64,000 nucleotides of DNA from a beta proteobacterium CB (GCA_000342265.1 CP004348.1:1860001-1924000), one strand, 5' to 3'. Counted from the first letter of the stretch, positions 1 to 9,130 are shown. Numbers and translations are program-made. The notes: generated by a model not told the origin, from the sequence alone.

Positions 1-729
1 TAGCGATAAGCCAAAGTGCTCAGTCAGCCCCGCCATACCCAAAACGATCAGTAACAGGTTAAGCATGAACAGCTCTTGAGACCGCAGCTTGGCGACCAAA
101 CTAAACCAGCGACTCATTAAAGTTTGACCAATGACAAAAATCAGAACTAATGCCACCGTAATCTTGATAGAAGCCGCAGTCAGCGCTAAAAATAGGTCTC
201 CGGGATTCTTGCCAAGCGAGGGCAACAAAATCAACAGGAAAACAACCGCCAAATCTTGGAACAGCAAGATACCAATGATGTTGCGCCCATGCTCAGTCTC
301 AATTTCTGAGCGATCAGAAATGAGTTTGGTGACGATGGCGGTTGAAGACATCGCCAAGGCACCCCCTAGAGCAATGGCAGCCTGCCAGGAAATTGGGTAA
401 ATCCAGTTCATCAACAGGCTGGCAGGGACCGCCAAGAGCATGGTCAAAATGACCTGACTGCCGCCTAAGCCAAACACGATAGTTCGCATGGCCCGCAGCT
501 TATGGAGATTGAACTCCAAACCAATCGAGAACATCAAGAAAACCACGCCAAATTCAGCCAAATACTTCACTGTGGCTGAATCATTGGCCAAACCAAGGGC
601 ATGCGGCCCAATCAGGACGCCAATGGCGAGATAGCCCAGAATAGGGGGTAGTCCAAAATAGCGGAAAATAACTACCCCGGCCACTCCAGAGGCCAGCAAG
701 ATGAGAGTTAACTGAAGGACTGACGGCAT
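1..729 (-). CDS. CPA2-family K+/H+ antiporter, Kef type (5' part only)
   Basis: Partial gene: the start is inside the window and the reading frame runs off the left edge with 243 codons visible. The protein begins MPSVLQLTLILLASG and is almost entirely hydrophobic, with about seven membrane segments seen. The stretch FGLPPILGYLAIGVLIGPHA near residues 25-43 and the later FGVVFLMFSIGLEF are typical of the Kef/CPA2 monovalent cation:proton antiporter domain. Family members exchange K+ or Na+ for H+ in the inner membrane. The C-terminal part, where a TrkA-N/RCK regulatory domain would lie, is outside the window, so KefB/KefC cannot be separated from other CPA2 members. It diverges from kdsD with only 11 bases between the two start codons, so each promoter must overlap the other gene. 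Confidence 0.85.
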   Translation of the reverse strand, partial: MPSVLQLTLILLASGVAGVVIFRYFGLPPILGYLAIGVLIGPHALGLANDSATVKYLAEFGVVFLMFSIGLEFNLHKLRAMRTIVFGLGGSQVILTMLLAVPASLLMNWIYPISWQAAIALGGALAMSSTAIVTKLISDRSEIETEHGRNIIGILLFQDLAVVFLLILLPSLGKNPGDLFLALTAASIKITVALVLIFVIGQTLMSRWFSLVAKLRSQELFMLNLLLIVLGMAGLTEHFGLSL

Positions 730-740
730 ATACTCACCCC

Positions 741-1733
741 ATGATAGCTAAGACTCGTGACCGAACCCTAAAGCTTGCGCGCGACACCCTCACAATTGAG
801 GCTGCTGCACTGCACACTATGCGTGATCGCCTTGAAGGCGCTAACGCTGACGCCCTCGTATTGGCCGTAGATCTTCTTCACTCCTGTAAAGGACGTATTG
901 TCGTTTCTGGGATTGGCAAATCAGGGCATATCGCCCGTAAGATTGCTGCTACCTTTGCCTCTACTGGCTCGCCAGCTTTTTTTGTCCATCCCGCCGAAGC
1001 CAGTCATGGCGACCTAGGAATGGTCACGCGTGATGACGTCTTTGTTGCGCTCTCTAATTCCGGTGAAACTGATGAGCTTCTCACCATTGTGCCAATCGTC
1101 AAGCGCACCGGTGCAAAACTCATTGCACTTACTGGCGCACCAAATTCTTCCTTAGCAAAGTTGGCGGATGCCCATTTAGACACCAGTGTTGAAAAAGAAG
1201 CGTGCCCACTTAACTTAGCCCCAACCACCAGCACAACTGCAGCACTTGCTATGGGTGACGCCTTAGCCGTTGCCTTACTAGATGCTCGTGGCTTTCAGGC
1301 TGAAGATTTCCAACGCTCACACCCAGGCGGGCGCTTGGGTCGCAAACAACTCATGCATGTCAGCGAAGTCATGCGTAGTTTTGATGAAACGCCCAAAATT
1401 GCAATCTCTGCCTCCTTAAAAGATGCTTTGCTAGAAATGACTGCTAAGCGTATGGGAATGGTAGTTGCCTTAGGCAAGGCAAATACAGTTGCTGGCATAT
1501 TTACTGATGGTGACTTACGTCGCCTACTGGAGAAGAGCACCAATTTAGATGGCCTCACCTTAGAACAAGCGATTACCTCAGCACCACGCACGATTCCGCC
1601 AGAGCTATTAGCAGAAGAGGCTATTGAGATGATGGAGAAACATCGCATCAATCATTTAGTGGTAACGGATCCTAATGGCGCACTACTTGGAGCACTTAAT
1701 CTCCATGACTTATTTGCGGCCAAAGTTATTTAA
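741..1733 (+). CDS. kdsD: Arabinose-5-phosphate isomerase KdsD
   Basis: Interconverts D-ribulose 5-phosphate and D-arabinose 5-phosphate, the first committed step toward the Kdo sugar of lipid A core. An N-terminal SIS domain carries GIGKSGHIARK (57-67), SHGDLGM (88-94) and SNSGET (105-110). Two CBS repeats fill the C-terminal third from about residue 210. At 330 residues it matches the usual KdsD/KpsF length. It is followed 40 bases later by kdsC, which acts two steps further in the same pathway, and then by the LPS transport genes. The neighbourhood favours the housekeeping KdsD over a capsule KpsF. Confidence 0.95.
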   Translation: MIAKTRDRTLKLARDTLTIEAAALHTMRDRLEGANADALVLAVDLLHSCKGRIVVSGIGKSGHIARKIAATFASTGSPAFFVHPAEASHGDLGMVTRDDVFVALSNSGETDELLTIVPIVKRTGAKLIALTGAPNSSLAKLADAHLDTSVEKEACPLNLAPTTSTTAALAMGDALAVALLDARGFQAEDFQRSHPGGRLGRKQLMHVSEVMRSFDETPKIAISASLKDALLEMTAKRMGMVVALGKANTVAGIFTDGDLRRLLEKSTNLDGLTLEQAITSAPRTIPPELLAEEAIEMMEKHRINHLVVTDPNGALLGALNLHDLFAAKVI

Positions 1734-1773
1734 GTCACCCACTGTTCAATAATTTATTTACTAAATCACTCAC

Positions 1774-2346
1774 ATGCCTAGTGCCTTTCATGTTCACAAA
1801 ACTAACCCGCTGAGCCAATATCCGCAGGCCTGGGACCGTGCCGGGACGGTCAAGCTACTCGTTCTAGACGTCGATGGCGTACTCACGAATGGCCAAGTGT
1901 TTATTGGCGAGAATGGCAAAGAATCTCTGAAGGCTTTTGATATTCAGGATGGCTTGGGAATCAAGCTCTTAGAAAAAATTGGTATACCAACTGCCATCAT
2001 CACTGGACGTAACTCGAAAATGGTTTTGGCTCGCTGCGATGAACTCGGCATCAAACATGTACACATGGGCGTTGAAAATAAAGCTGCGGCTTTAGAAAAG
2101 ATCCTGCAATCACTTGGACTCAAGTCATCCGATTGCGCTGTGATGGGTGATGACTGGCCTGATTTTCAAATGATGAAGTCTGCGGGCTTGAAGATCTGCC
2201 CATCACAAGGCCATGATGCCGTAAAAGAAACGGCTCACTTTGTTACCACTCGATCGGGTGGTGCTGGTGCGGTACGCGAAGTCTGCGATCTCATATTAAA
2301 AGCGCAAAACCGCTACGAAGAATTACTAACCCAGGCGCGCGCTTAA
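1774..2346 (+). CDS. kdsC: 3-deoxy-D-manno-octulosonate 8-phosphate phosphatase KdsC
   Basis: HAD-superfamily phosphatase that removes phosphate from Kdo-8-phosphate to give free Kdo. The nucleophile motif DVDG is at residues 32-35 (LLVLDVDGVLTNG), ITGR follows near 77, and the Mg-binding GDDWPD lies near 145. With 190 residues and no cap domain it fits the tetrameric C0-type KdsC family. It lies between kdsD and lptC in the order kdsD-kdsC-lptC-lptA-lptB found in many proteobacteria, and is probably co-transcribed with them. Confidence 0.95.
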   Translation: MPSAFHVHKTNPLSQYPQAWDRAGTVKLLVLDVDGVLTNGQVFIGENGKESLKAFDIQDGLGIKLLEKIGIPTAIITGRNSKMVLARCDELGIKHVHMGVENKAAALEKILQSLGLKSSDCAVMGDDWPDFQMMKSAGLKICPSQGHDAVKETAHFVTTRSGGAGAVREVCDLILKAQNRYEELLTQARA

Positions 2347-2358
2347 GGTCGTTTTGCA

Positions 2359-3003
2359 ATGGAATTAAATGCCCAACAAATCAAACTGAGTATCTGGCGC
2401 ACCTTATTACGCCTGATGCCATTGATCTTGATGGGTACTCTAACTCTCGTCACATTTTGGCTTGTCAAAAAAAATACTCCAGCGGAAAAATCAGCTATTG
2501 AACGTGTACGCTTACATGAGCCCGATTACACCATCACCAATGGCGCCTTATCTGCTCTCAATGAATTTGGTAATACGAAATACCGCGTGTTGGGCAAGAA
2601 AGTGATTCACTATGACGATGACGCTTCTATCGACATAGAAACACCTCGTATACGCTTGTTTCCACCTGAAAAATCGCCTGTTACTGTTAAAGCGGATACA
2701 GGGCATTTGGATGGCGATCTGACAATCTTAGATCTGATTGATAACGCTGAAATTTTTCGTCCGGCTCAAGCTGCCACAGCAACCGAACCAGCAAGACCAC
2801 GCATGCTTGCACGCTCTTCTTATTTCAAGGTACTCATCAACGACGATATTATTGAAACAGATAAACCCATTACGCTCGAGCAAGGAGTTTCTGTAATGCG
2901 CTCAACAGATGGTGGCGTATTTAATAACATCGAACAAAGCATGGTTTTATCTGGGCAAGTAAGAGGTCGTATCGAGCGGGTGCAGCCTGGAGCGCAGCCA
3001 TGA
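2359..3003 (+). CDS. lptC: LPS export ABC transporter periplasmic protein LptC
   Basis: Inner-membrane-anchored periplasmic component of the Lpt bridge that passes lipopolysaccharide from LptB2FG to LptA. One membrane segment spans about residues 15-36, followed by a soluble beta-rich domain that aligns in character with the OstA/LptC fold. Length is 214 residues, near the E. coli protein (191). Sequence conservation in this family is low, so the call leans on gene order: it sits between kdsC and lptA, and its stop overlaps the lptA start by 4 bases (ATGA). Confidence 0.9.
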   Translation: MELNAQQIKLSIWRTLLRLMPLILMGTLTLVTFWLVKKNTPAEKSAIERVRLHEPDYTITNGALSALNEFGNTKYRVLGKKVIHYDDDASIDIETPRIRLFPPEKSPVTVKADTGHLDGDLTILDLIDNAEIFRPAQAATATEPARPRMLARSSYFKVLINDDIIETDKPITLEQGVSVMRSTDGGVFNNIEQSMVLSGQVRGRIERVQPGAQP

Positions 3004-3557
3004 TCTACCCGCGCAAACTCGGCCTATCTTTTGCAGTATTGACAGCCTGTTTCATTACCACCGCTCATGCCGAAAAAGCGGATCAAGATAAACCGGTTAT
3101 CTTGGAAGCCGAAAAAGTTTCTGTGAATGACGTACAACAAGTCTATGCACTTGATGGTGCAGTCCTCTTAATCAAAGGTAGTATTTTGATTACCGGCGAG
3201 AAGGGCAATATTAAAGTTGATCCTGAAGGTTATGAATATGTCGATGTTCAGGGCAGCCCTGAATCTACTGCCAGTTTCCGACAAAGGCGCGAAGGCCCTG
3301 CCAATGAGTTTATGCAAGGTCGCGGCCAAACGGTTACTTACAACGCTAAAACTGAGCTCCTGACATTGACCGGAGATGCCAGCTTGAAGCGTCTTCATAA
3401 TATGCAGACCTTAGATCAATTACACGGCTGGAAAATTGATTACGACGATGTTCAGCAGCGCTACCAAGTTACACCACCCGCGAATGCCAAAGCAGACGAC
3501 CTACCTTTAGCTAGAGCGATCCTTTCACCAAGAAGAAAAGCTACACTAGAGAAATGA
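3000..3557 (+). CDS. lptA: LPS transport periplasmic protein LptA
   Basis: Periplasmic beta-jellyroll protein that polymerises into the bridge carrying LPS to the outer-membrane LptDE complex. The first 24 residues form a signal peptide ending AHA before EKAD. The mature part contains the OstA-like core, with [30 protein letters not shown] and the later [14 protein letters not shown]. It starts in a 4-base overlap with lptC, and its own stop overlaps lptB by 4 bases. Translation of the three is therefore probably coupled. Confidence 0.93.
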   Translation: MIYPRKLGLSFAVLTACFITTAHAEKADQDKPVILEAEKVSVNDVQQVYALDGAVLLIKGSILITGEKGNIKVDPEGYEYVDVQGSPESTASFRQRREGPANEFMQGRGQTVTYNAKTELLTLTGDASLKRLHNMQTLDQLHGWKIDYDDVQQRYQVTPPANAKADDLPLARAILSPRRKATLEK

Positions 3558-4321
3558 CCACGGATTCAAGTAGCATTCAAAAGCCAGCCACCCTCAGCGC
3601 TCAACACCTTCAGAAGCGTTATGGATCTCGCACCGTAGTGCGAGATGTATCAGTCGAGGTCAAGTGTGGCGAAGTCGTTGGGCTCCTGGGGCCCAATGGT
3701 GCCGGCAAAACAACCTCCTTCTACATGATTGTTGGCCTAGTTCCTTTGGACGGTGGCAGCATTGTTCTAGATGGTACGGACATTACCCATCTACCCATTC
3801 ATGAGCGAGCTCGCATGGGTCTGTCTTACCTTCCACAGGAGGCTTCTGTTTTTAGAAAGCTGAATGTGGCTGAAAATATTCAGGCCGTATTAGAGCTTCA
3901 GGTTCAGGGCGGAAAACCATTAAGTAAAGCTGAGATAGCACATCGTTTAGATGAGCTCTTGGGCGAACTACAAATTAGCCACCTGCGTGATAACCCCGCA
4001 CTTTCTCTGTCTGGTGGCGAACGTCGTCGTGTTGAGATTGCTAGAGCCCTAGCCTCTCAACCCAAGTTCATTCTGCTGGATGAGCCCTTTGCTGGCGTTG
4101 ATCCGATTGCAGTTGGAGAGATTCAGCGGATTGTGCGCTTCTTAAGGGACCGCCAGATTGGCGTTCTCATCACGGACCATAACGTTCGAGAAACTTTAGG
4201 TATTTGCGATCATGCCTACATCATCAGTGAAGGCAGCGTGCTGGCAGAAGGTAAACCAGACCAAATCATTGAGAATGACGCTGTTAGAAGAGTATATCTA
4301 GGCGAAAACTTCCGTATGTAA
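3554..4321 (+). CDS. lptB: LPS export ABC transporter ATP-binding protein LptB
   Basis: Cytoplasmic ATPase of the LptB2FG transporter that extracts LPS from the inner membrane. It has a Walker A motif GPNGAGKT (46-53), the Q-loop in LPQEASVF (93-100), the ABC signature LSGGE (152-156) and Walker B FILLDEP (172-178), followed by the switch histidine in ITDHNVRE. The C-terminal LGENFRM is characteristic of LptB. It ends the kds-lpt operon. In many relatives rpoN comes next, but here a 192-base gap leads directly to hpf. Confidence 0.96.
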   Translation: MTTDSSSIQKPATLSAQHLQKRYGSRTVVRDVSVEVKCGEVVGLLGPNGAGKTTSFYMIVGLVPLDGGSIVLDGTDITHLPIHERARMGLSYLPQEASVFRKLNVAENIQAVLELQVQGGKPLSKAEIAHRLDELLGELQISHLRDNPALSLSGGERRRVEIARALASQPKFILLDEPFAGVDPIAVGEIQRIVRFLRDRQIGVLITDHNVRETLGICDHAYIISEGSVLAEGKPDQIIENDAVRRVYLGENFRM

Positions 4322-4513
4322 ATATTCAGAGGTTTTCGAATATTTATTAAATAAACATGATCTGCCCCCTTGGTTTTCAGCAAAATCGCTGATACGCTGG
4401 AGGTTCATGAAGTTCATTTCCGTATAAACAAGTACAACATTACAGGGGCCTGCTGCGCACCCCGGGTAATTATTTGCGCATGCATTTTGTTTTGTTATGA
4501 ATAGGAGCTGCTG
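4322..4513. other. Gap between lptB and hpf where rpoN is usually found
   Basis: This 192-base stretch holds no gene I can support. Just after the lptB stop is an AT-rich inverted repeat (AAATATTC at 4320-4327, GAATATTT at 4338-4345, 10-base loop) without a good U-run, so it is at best a weak terminator. A strong Shine-Dalgarno (AGGAG) at the right end serves hpf. No translated frame resembles any part of sigma-54. Confidence 0.5.
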
Positions 4514-4837
4514 ATGAATCTGAAAATTAATAGCCGTCATGTTGAAGTTACTCCAGCTATGCGTTCCCACCTTGAAGCCGGGCTAGCCAAAATTCGTAAA
4601 CACTTTGACCACGTCCTTGATGCCTCGGCATTTTTAATTGTTGACAACGCCAAAGAAAAAAATCTTCGTCAAGCAGCCGAGATCACTATTCACCTCAAAG
4701 GCAAAGAACTTTTTGCAGAAGCCCATAACGCCGATCTTTACCATGCGATGGATGCGGTAGTGGATAAACTCGAGCGTCAAGTAGTCAAGCACAAAGAAAA
4801 GATCCAAAACCATCATCATGAAAAGCACTTTGAGTGA
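4514..4837 (+). CDS. hpf: Short ribosome hibernation promoting factor HPF
   Basis: Binds the 30S subunit near the decoding centre and helps form inactive 100S dimers in stationary phase. The protein starts MNLKINSRHVEVTPAMRSH, typical of the S30AE/HPF domain, and keeps the dsRBD-like fold with AHNADLYHAMDAVVDKLERQ in the C-terminal half. At 107 residues it is the short form, without the dimerising C-terminal domain of long HPF. An AGGAG lies 7 bases before the ATG. It is followed by ptsN, as in the classical rpoN-hpf-ptsN cluster. Confidence 0.95.
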   Translation: MNLKINSRHVEVTPAMRSHLEAGLAKIRKHFDHVLDASAFLIVDNAKEKNLRQAAEITIHLKGKELFAEAHNADLYHAMDAVVDKLERQVVKHKEKIQNHHHEKHFE

Positions 4838-4870
4838 TTCTTGGCGTCAGGACACCTATAATCAACCGAC

Positions 4871-5329
4871 ATGAATGCCCTGACCGATCTTTTCGCTTTA
4901 GACCGCATTGCCTTAAATAGCCCCTCTAAAAATCGGGCTGAGGCATTTGCGGCCGTAGGACAACTATTTGCTAAGCAGGCAGGACTTGAAGCTGAAGCAA
5001 TTGTTGGCTTCTTAAATGCTCGCGAGGACTTAGGCTCCACCGCTCTGGGTGCTGGCGTCGCCATTCCCCACGGCCGCGTAAAAGGGCTCAAGAGTCCGCT
5101 TGCAGCATTCGTCAAATTAAAAGATCCAATCGAATTTGCCGCACCGGATGGTGGGGCTGTTTCTATTTTGATTTTTTTGCTCGTCCCCGAAAAAGCAACT
5201 CAGCAACATTTAGAAATTCTGTCCTCGATTGCACAACTACTCTCCGACCAAGATGCTCGCAAGTCACTTGCTGCGGAAGACAATCCAGAAAAGGTGTGCC
5301 AGTTATTACAAACTTGGGGCTCCGCTTGA
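4871..5329 (+). CDS. ptsN: PTS-Ntr EIIA component PtsN
   Basis: Phosphoryl acceptor of the nitrogen-related phosphotransferase branch, a regulator rather than a sugar transporter. The EIIA fold is complete, and the phosphorylated histidine is H67 in GVAIPHGR. Length (152) matches the family. It is followed at once by HPr kinase, the usual betaproteobacterial arrangement. EI and HPr, its likely phosphate donors, are encoded at 36765-38788. Confidence 0.94.
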   Translation: MNALTDLFALDRIALNSPSKNRAEAFAAVGQLFAKQAGLEAEAIVGFLNAREDLGSTALGAGVAIPHGRVKGLKSPLAAFVKLKDPIEFAAPDGGAVSILIFLLVPEKATQQHLEILSSIAQLLSDQDARKSLAAEDNPEKVCQLLQTWGSA

Positions 5330-6315
5330 CAACCCAACCCCTCCTCCTTGAGGGCGTGACTGCCCAGCAGATCTTTGATGACAACGTATCTGACTTAAAG
5401 CTCTCTTGGATTGGTGGTTTAGAGGGTGCAGACCGCACATTTCCCCCCGAAGCTGTTAAGGCGGCCGCAGCTAGCTCGGACTTGGTAGGTCACTTAAACC
5501 TCATTCACCCAAGCCGCATTCAGATTTTTGGTGAGCAAGAGGTTGACTACCATGCCCAGCTAGAACAAAAGCAAAGGCAAGATCAGATCTCCAGCTTAAT
5601 TTCCAAAACACCGCCTTGTGTGATTGTGGCCGATGGGAAAACAGCCGATGCAGATCTACAACTATTCTGCCAAAGATCCTCAACCCCACTCTTTACAACA
5701 GCCATCTCAGCTGCTGAGGTAATTGATCACTTACGCACCTATCTCACGAAAATTGGCGCGCCCCAGATTACGATGCATGGCGTGTTCATGGATATTCTGG
5801 GCTTGGGTGTCCTCATTATGGGTGAATCAGGCTTAGGCAAAAGCGAATTAGGTTTAGAGTTAATTTCTCGCGGCCATGGTTTAGTAGCAGATGATGCAGT
5901 CGACTTTGCTCGCCTAGGACCAGACTACATTGAAGGTCGCTGCCCCGTGATCCTGCGCAATCTTCTAGAGGTGCGTGGACTGGGTTTATTAGATATCCGC
6001 ACCATTTTTGGTGAAACGGCTGTGCGTCGTAAATTGAAATTACGTTTGATAGTGCAGCTCGTTCGACGCAATGATGGCGAATTTGAGCGCCTCCCATTGG
6101 AAGCCCAGCACATTGATGTACTGGGTATTCCAATTAGAACCGTCAAAATTCAAGTGGCTGCGGGACGCAACTTGGCGGTTCTCGTAGAGGCTGCAGTGCG
6201 CAATACTATTTTGCAACTGCGAGGCATTGATACCCTAAAAGAATTTATGGAGCGCCAACGTTTACAAATGAATGCTGAGGCAGAGTCCACAAAGTCACAA
6301 GGTCGACTCATTTAA
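5326..6315 (+). CDS. hprK: HPr kinase/phosphorylase HprK
   Basis: Phosphorylates and dephosphorylates Ser46 of HPr. The P-loop GESGLGKS is at residues 166-173, the family histidine lies in [14 protein letters not shown] just before it, and the late signature [16 protein letters not shown] is present. No ATG precedes the conserved region. A GTG at 5296 would overlap ptsN by 34 bases. I prefer the TTG at 5326, which overlaps the ptsN stop (TTGA), has a GGGG about 9 bases upstream, and gives an N-terminus of family-like length before QQIFDDN. The start remains an inference. HPr with Ser46 is encoded at 38519-38788. Confidence 0.9.
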   Translation: MTTQPLLLEGVTAQQIFDDNVSDLKLSWIGGLEGADRTFPPEAVKAAAASSDLVGHLNLIHPSRIQIFGEQEVDYHAQLEQKQRQDQISSLISKTPPCVIVADGKTADADLQLFCQRSSTPLFTTAISAAEVIDHLRTYLTKIGAPQITMHGVFMDILGLGVLIMGESGLGKSELGLELISRGHGLVADDAVDFARLGPDYIEGRCPVILRNLLEVRGLGLLDIRTIFGETAVRRKLKLRLIVQLVRRNDGEFERLPLEAQHIDVLGIPIRTVKIQVAAGRNLAVLVEAAVRNTILQLRGIDTLKEFMERQRLQMNAEAESTKSQGRLI

Positions 6316-6316
6316 T

Positions 6317-7207
6317 ATGCAAATCAATCTGATTACCGGCATCTCCGGCTCAGGTAAATCAGTTGCTCTTAGAGCCTTTGAGGATGCGGGTTATGACTGT
6401 GTAGACAACCTACCAGTAGCTTTATTAACAAACCTCGTTGAGACTTTAGAAAAAGAGAAGTGTGATCGAGTAGCGGTCGCGATTGATGCCCGCCGTGGTC
6501 AAACAATCTCAGAGCTACCTACCATTTTAGAAACCTTACGGCGTCACCATGATGTGCGTATTATTTTTCTCAACGCCGATACGAATACCTTAATACAGCG
6601 TTTTTCAGAGACCCGTCGCCGCCACCCGCTCTCTGGCAAGACACAAGAAACACAAGAAGCTACTCTGATAGAGGCGATCGATAAGGAACGTAGTCTGCTT
6701 GAGCCATTGCGCACCCAAGCCCATAGTATTGATACCAGCAATCTGCCGGCTCATGCCCTGCGCTCCTGGATGCAGGATCTTCTCAAAGATAAGCCACAAG
6801 GCCTCACCGTGATTTTTGAATCTTTTGGATTTAAAAAAGGCTTACCAAGCGAAGCTGACCTAGTCTTCGATGTTCGCTGTTTACCAAACCCCCACTATGA
6901 CAAAGCTTTACGCCCCCTATCAGGAAAAGATCAAGCCGTCAGAGAATTTCTAGAAAAGATTTCTGAAGTGGTAAACATGGAAAAAGATATCACCGCGTTT
7001 ATCGAAAAGTGGTTGCCGCACTATATTGCAGACGGACGTAGTTACCTTACTGTTGCGATTGGCTGCACTGGTGGACAACATCGCTCTGTTTATTTGGTGA
7101 CGCGTCTTGTTGAACACTTCCAAGCTCAGAAAGAGTTAGCAGCACTCCAAATCAATTTCTTAACTCGCCATCGCGAGCTAGATTCAAGCCCTGTAAAAGC
7201 AGCTTAA
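6317..7207 (+). CDS. rapZ: RNase adapter protein RapZ
   Basis: Nucleotide-binding protein of the YvcJ/RapZ family. In E. coli it binds GlmZ/GlmY small RNAs and guides RNase E to control glucosamine-6-phosphate synthase. The P-loop GISGSGKS is at residues 8-15, and the C-terminal RNA-binding half has TVAIGCTGGQHRSVYL. The frame is open further upstream, but the ATG at 6317, one base after the hprK stop, gives the conserved MQINLITGISGSGKS start and 296 residues. Whether its target is glmS here cannot be judged. Its 3' end overlaps the convergent mutY by 56 bases. Confidence 0.93.
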   Translation: MQINLITGISGSGKSVALRAFEDAGYDCVDNLPVALLTNLVETLEKEKCDRVAVAIDARRGQTISELPTILETLRRHHDVRIIFLNADTNTLIQRFSETRRRHPLSGKTQETQEATLIEAIDKERSLLEPLRTQAHSIDTSNLPAHALRSWMQDLLKDKPQGLTVIFESFGFKKGLPSEADLVFDVRCLPNPHYDKALRPLSGKDQAVREFLEKISEVVNMEKDITAFIEKWLPHYIADGRSYLTVAIGCTGGQHRSVYLVTRLVEHFQAQKELAALQINFLTRHRELDSSPVKAA

Positions 7208-8318
7208 TTGGCTGGGGTAAGCCGTATTTACCGAGTTGACGCAAGGGAATCCACTTCAAGTCTTCGCTATTGAATTTCACAGCATCGCTTGAAGTCACAT
7301 GCCAAATCTGCATCCATAGGCGGCGATGTGTGAAGATATGTTTAATTTCTAATCCCTGCTCGATCGATTGACAACCATTTAAAACGCTAGAGATATTTTG
7401 ATCTGGCAACGCTCGTTGTAACAATTCTTTCACGGTTAAATTGGCCACATCGACAGAAGGCTTGGGACTTTTTTCTTTTACTCTCCAAGTAGATTCAGGC
7501 AAAGACCATAGCCCGCCCCAGATAGCTTTTTCAGGACGCCTTTGCAGTAAGACTGAGTCACCATGCCGGAGTAACAGCATGTCGCAATTAAATTCGGGGG
7601 ATTTTGCTTTAGCCACCTTACGAGGCAGTAACAAGACTTGATCGCTAAGATTGGCTTGGCATTCTTTTTCAAATGGGCATTTCTTTTCGCTGCTCAAGCA
7701 CACCGGCTTACGAGAAGTACACCACGTTGCCCCAAAATCCATCAGTGCCTGCGTGTATACCGGCATATCCGTAGCTTTTTTTGGAAGGAGTATTTTGGCT
7801 AGCGACCATAATTCTTCATTCACTGCTTTTTCTTGGATGGCACCCTCTATGCCAAACAGTCTTGCCAAAATGCGTTTGACGTTTGCATCCAAAATAGGTG
7901 CCCGCTCATGAAATGCAAATGCAGCTATAGCGCCTGCCGTTGATCTACCAATACCCTTGAGTTGCTCAAGCAACACTGGGTCATGAGGAAACTTCGCTCC
8001 AAACTCTGCGACAACCTGCTTGGCACAGGCATGAAGGTTACGAGCACGCGTGTAATAGCCGAGCCCCGCCCATTCCGCCAAGACATCATCTAATGGTGCG
8101 GCAGCCAATTTCTTGACAGTCGGAAAACGTTTCATAAAGCGGGGGTAGCGCTCTAGAACAGTAGCGACCTGAGTTTGTTGCAGCATGATTTCAGAAATCC
8201 ACACCGCGTACGGATCTCGAATACTTTGCCATGGCAAGCCCTGGCGCCCGTCCTTGCCATGCCAAGCTATCAGCTTAGCGGCGAAGTGCTTGATCAGCGC
8301 TTCTGACATTGGGGGCAA
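7152..8318 (-). CDS. mutY: Adenine DNA glycosylase MutY
   Basis: Removes adenine mispaired with 8-oxoguanine. The catalytic residues are E43 (SEIMLQQTQ) and D144 (PILDANVKR), with the helix-hairpin-helix around 120-132 (LKGIGRSTAGA). A C-terminal NUDIX-like 8-oxoG recognition domain follows, and total length is 388. The iron-sulfur loop cysteines are C200, C207, C214 and C220, a C-X6-C-X6-C-X5-C spacing. E. coli MutY and relatives have C-X6-C-X2-C-X5-C, so four extra residues lie between cysteines two and three. The start overlaps the mutM stop by 25 bases, so the two 8-oxoG repair genes are coupled. Confidence 0.95.
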   Translation of the reverse strand: MPPMSEALIKHFAAKLIAWHGKDGRQGLPWQSIRDPYAVWISEIMLQQTQVATVLERYPRFMKRFPTVKKLAAAPLDDVLAEWAGLGYYTRARNLHACAKQVVAEFGAKFPHDPVLLEQLKGIGRSTAGAIAAFAFHERAPILDANVKRILARLFGIEGAIQEKAVNEELWSLAKILLPKKATDMPVYTQALMDFGATWCTSRKPVCLSSEKKCPFEKECQANLSDQVLLLPRKVAKAKSPEFNCDMLLLRHGDSVLLQRRPEKAIWGGLWSLPESTWRVKEKSPKPSVDVANLTVKELLQRALPDQNISSVLNGCQSIEQGLEIKHIFTHRRLWMQIWHVTSSDAVKFNSEDLKWIPLRQLGKYGLPQPIKLLLQGLNLARDGELRN

Positions 8319-9130
8319 AAATAAGTAGAACGCTGACCTTGCACTATTTGTTTAATCGGCGTCTTGCATACCTTGCAAGGCTGATCTTTGCGATCGTAGA
8401 CTTTGGTTTGCACCATGAAGTGTCCTGGGTCACCTTCACTGTTCACGAAGTCTTTTAAAGAACTACCACCTGCAGCAATCGCTTTTTTCAAAATCAATCT
8501 CACTGCAGCAGCGAGCCGAGAGCATTGAGGGCGAGTTAATTTTCCAGCAGCCTTTGCTGGATGGATACCAGCCTCGAATAAGCTTTCTGAGCAATAGATG
8601 TTGCCAACACCAACCACTGCTTGCCCTGACAGTAAAAATTGCTTCACAGCAACACTACGCTTACGCGAGCATTCATATAAGACATCTACGCCAAGCTCAC
8701 CCGAAAACTCTGGCGAAAACGGCTCAACCCCGAGTTTTTGCAAGAGCACGTTGTTCTCAATCGGCCCTTTAGATTTTGGGTGCCATAAAACTGCGCCAAA
8801 CTTGCGGGGATCATGCAGACGCAAACTGAGCTTGCCAAACTCAAAAGTTACACGATCATGCGGCTTCAGAGGATCGCCATTAGGAAGCACGCGCAATGTT
8901 CCTGTCATGCCTAAGTGCAGCAACAGGTATCCAGTATCTAACTCCATTAAAAGATACTTACCACGGCGCTCTATTCCCAAAACCTTCTGGCCAGAAAGTA
9001 AAGCATTGAGATTGCTGGGAACTGGCCAACGCAAACGACCATCAATAATTTTGACGGCACTCACTCTATGACCCTCTAAATGGGGTGCAATACCCAATCG
9101 GGTAACTTCGACTTCTGGGAGTTCTGGCAT
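8294..9130 (-). CDS. mutM: Formamidopyrimidine-DNA glycosylase MutM (Fpg)
   Basis: Excises 8-oxoguanine and formamidopyrimidines and cleaves the abasic site. It begins with the invariant MPELPEVE, in which P2 is the nucleophile and E3 catalytic. The C-terminal zinc finger has cysteines 252, 255, 272 and 275 (CKVC and CPQC). Its 278 residues match the family. It is the first gene of a mutM-mutY pair and diverges from the TPR-LolB gene at 9166 across a 35-base gap that must hold both promoters. Confidence 0.97.
   Translation of the reverse strand: MPELPEVEVTRLGIAPHLEGHRVSAVKIIDGRLRWPVPSNLNALLSGQKVLGIERRGKYLLMELDTGYLLLHLGMTGTLRVLPNGDPLKPHDRVTFEFGKLSLRLHDPRKFGAVLWHPKSKGPIENNVLLQKLGVEPFSPEFSGELGVDVLYECSRKRSVAVKQFLLSGQAVVGVGNIYCSESLFEAGIHPAKAAGKLTRPQCSRLAAAVRLILKKAIAAGGSSLKDFVNSEGDPGHFMVQTKVYDRKDQPCKVCKTPIKQIVQGQRSTYFCPQCQKR

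Noticed and set aside
131..400. 89-codon plus-strand open frame at the left end
   Set aside because: It lies antisense to the clear Kef-type antiporter frame, which shows conserved membrane sequence; this one shows no family features.
8598..9071. 157-codon plus-strand open frame
   Set aside because: Antisense to mutM, which is certain from its MPELPEVE start and zinc finger.
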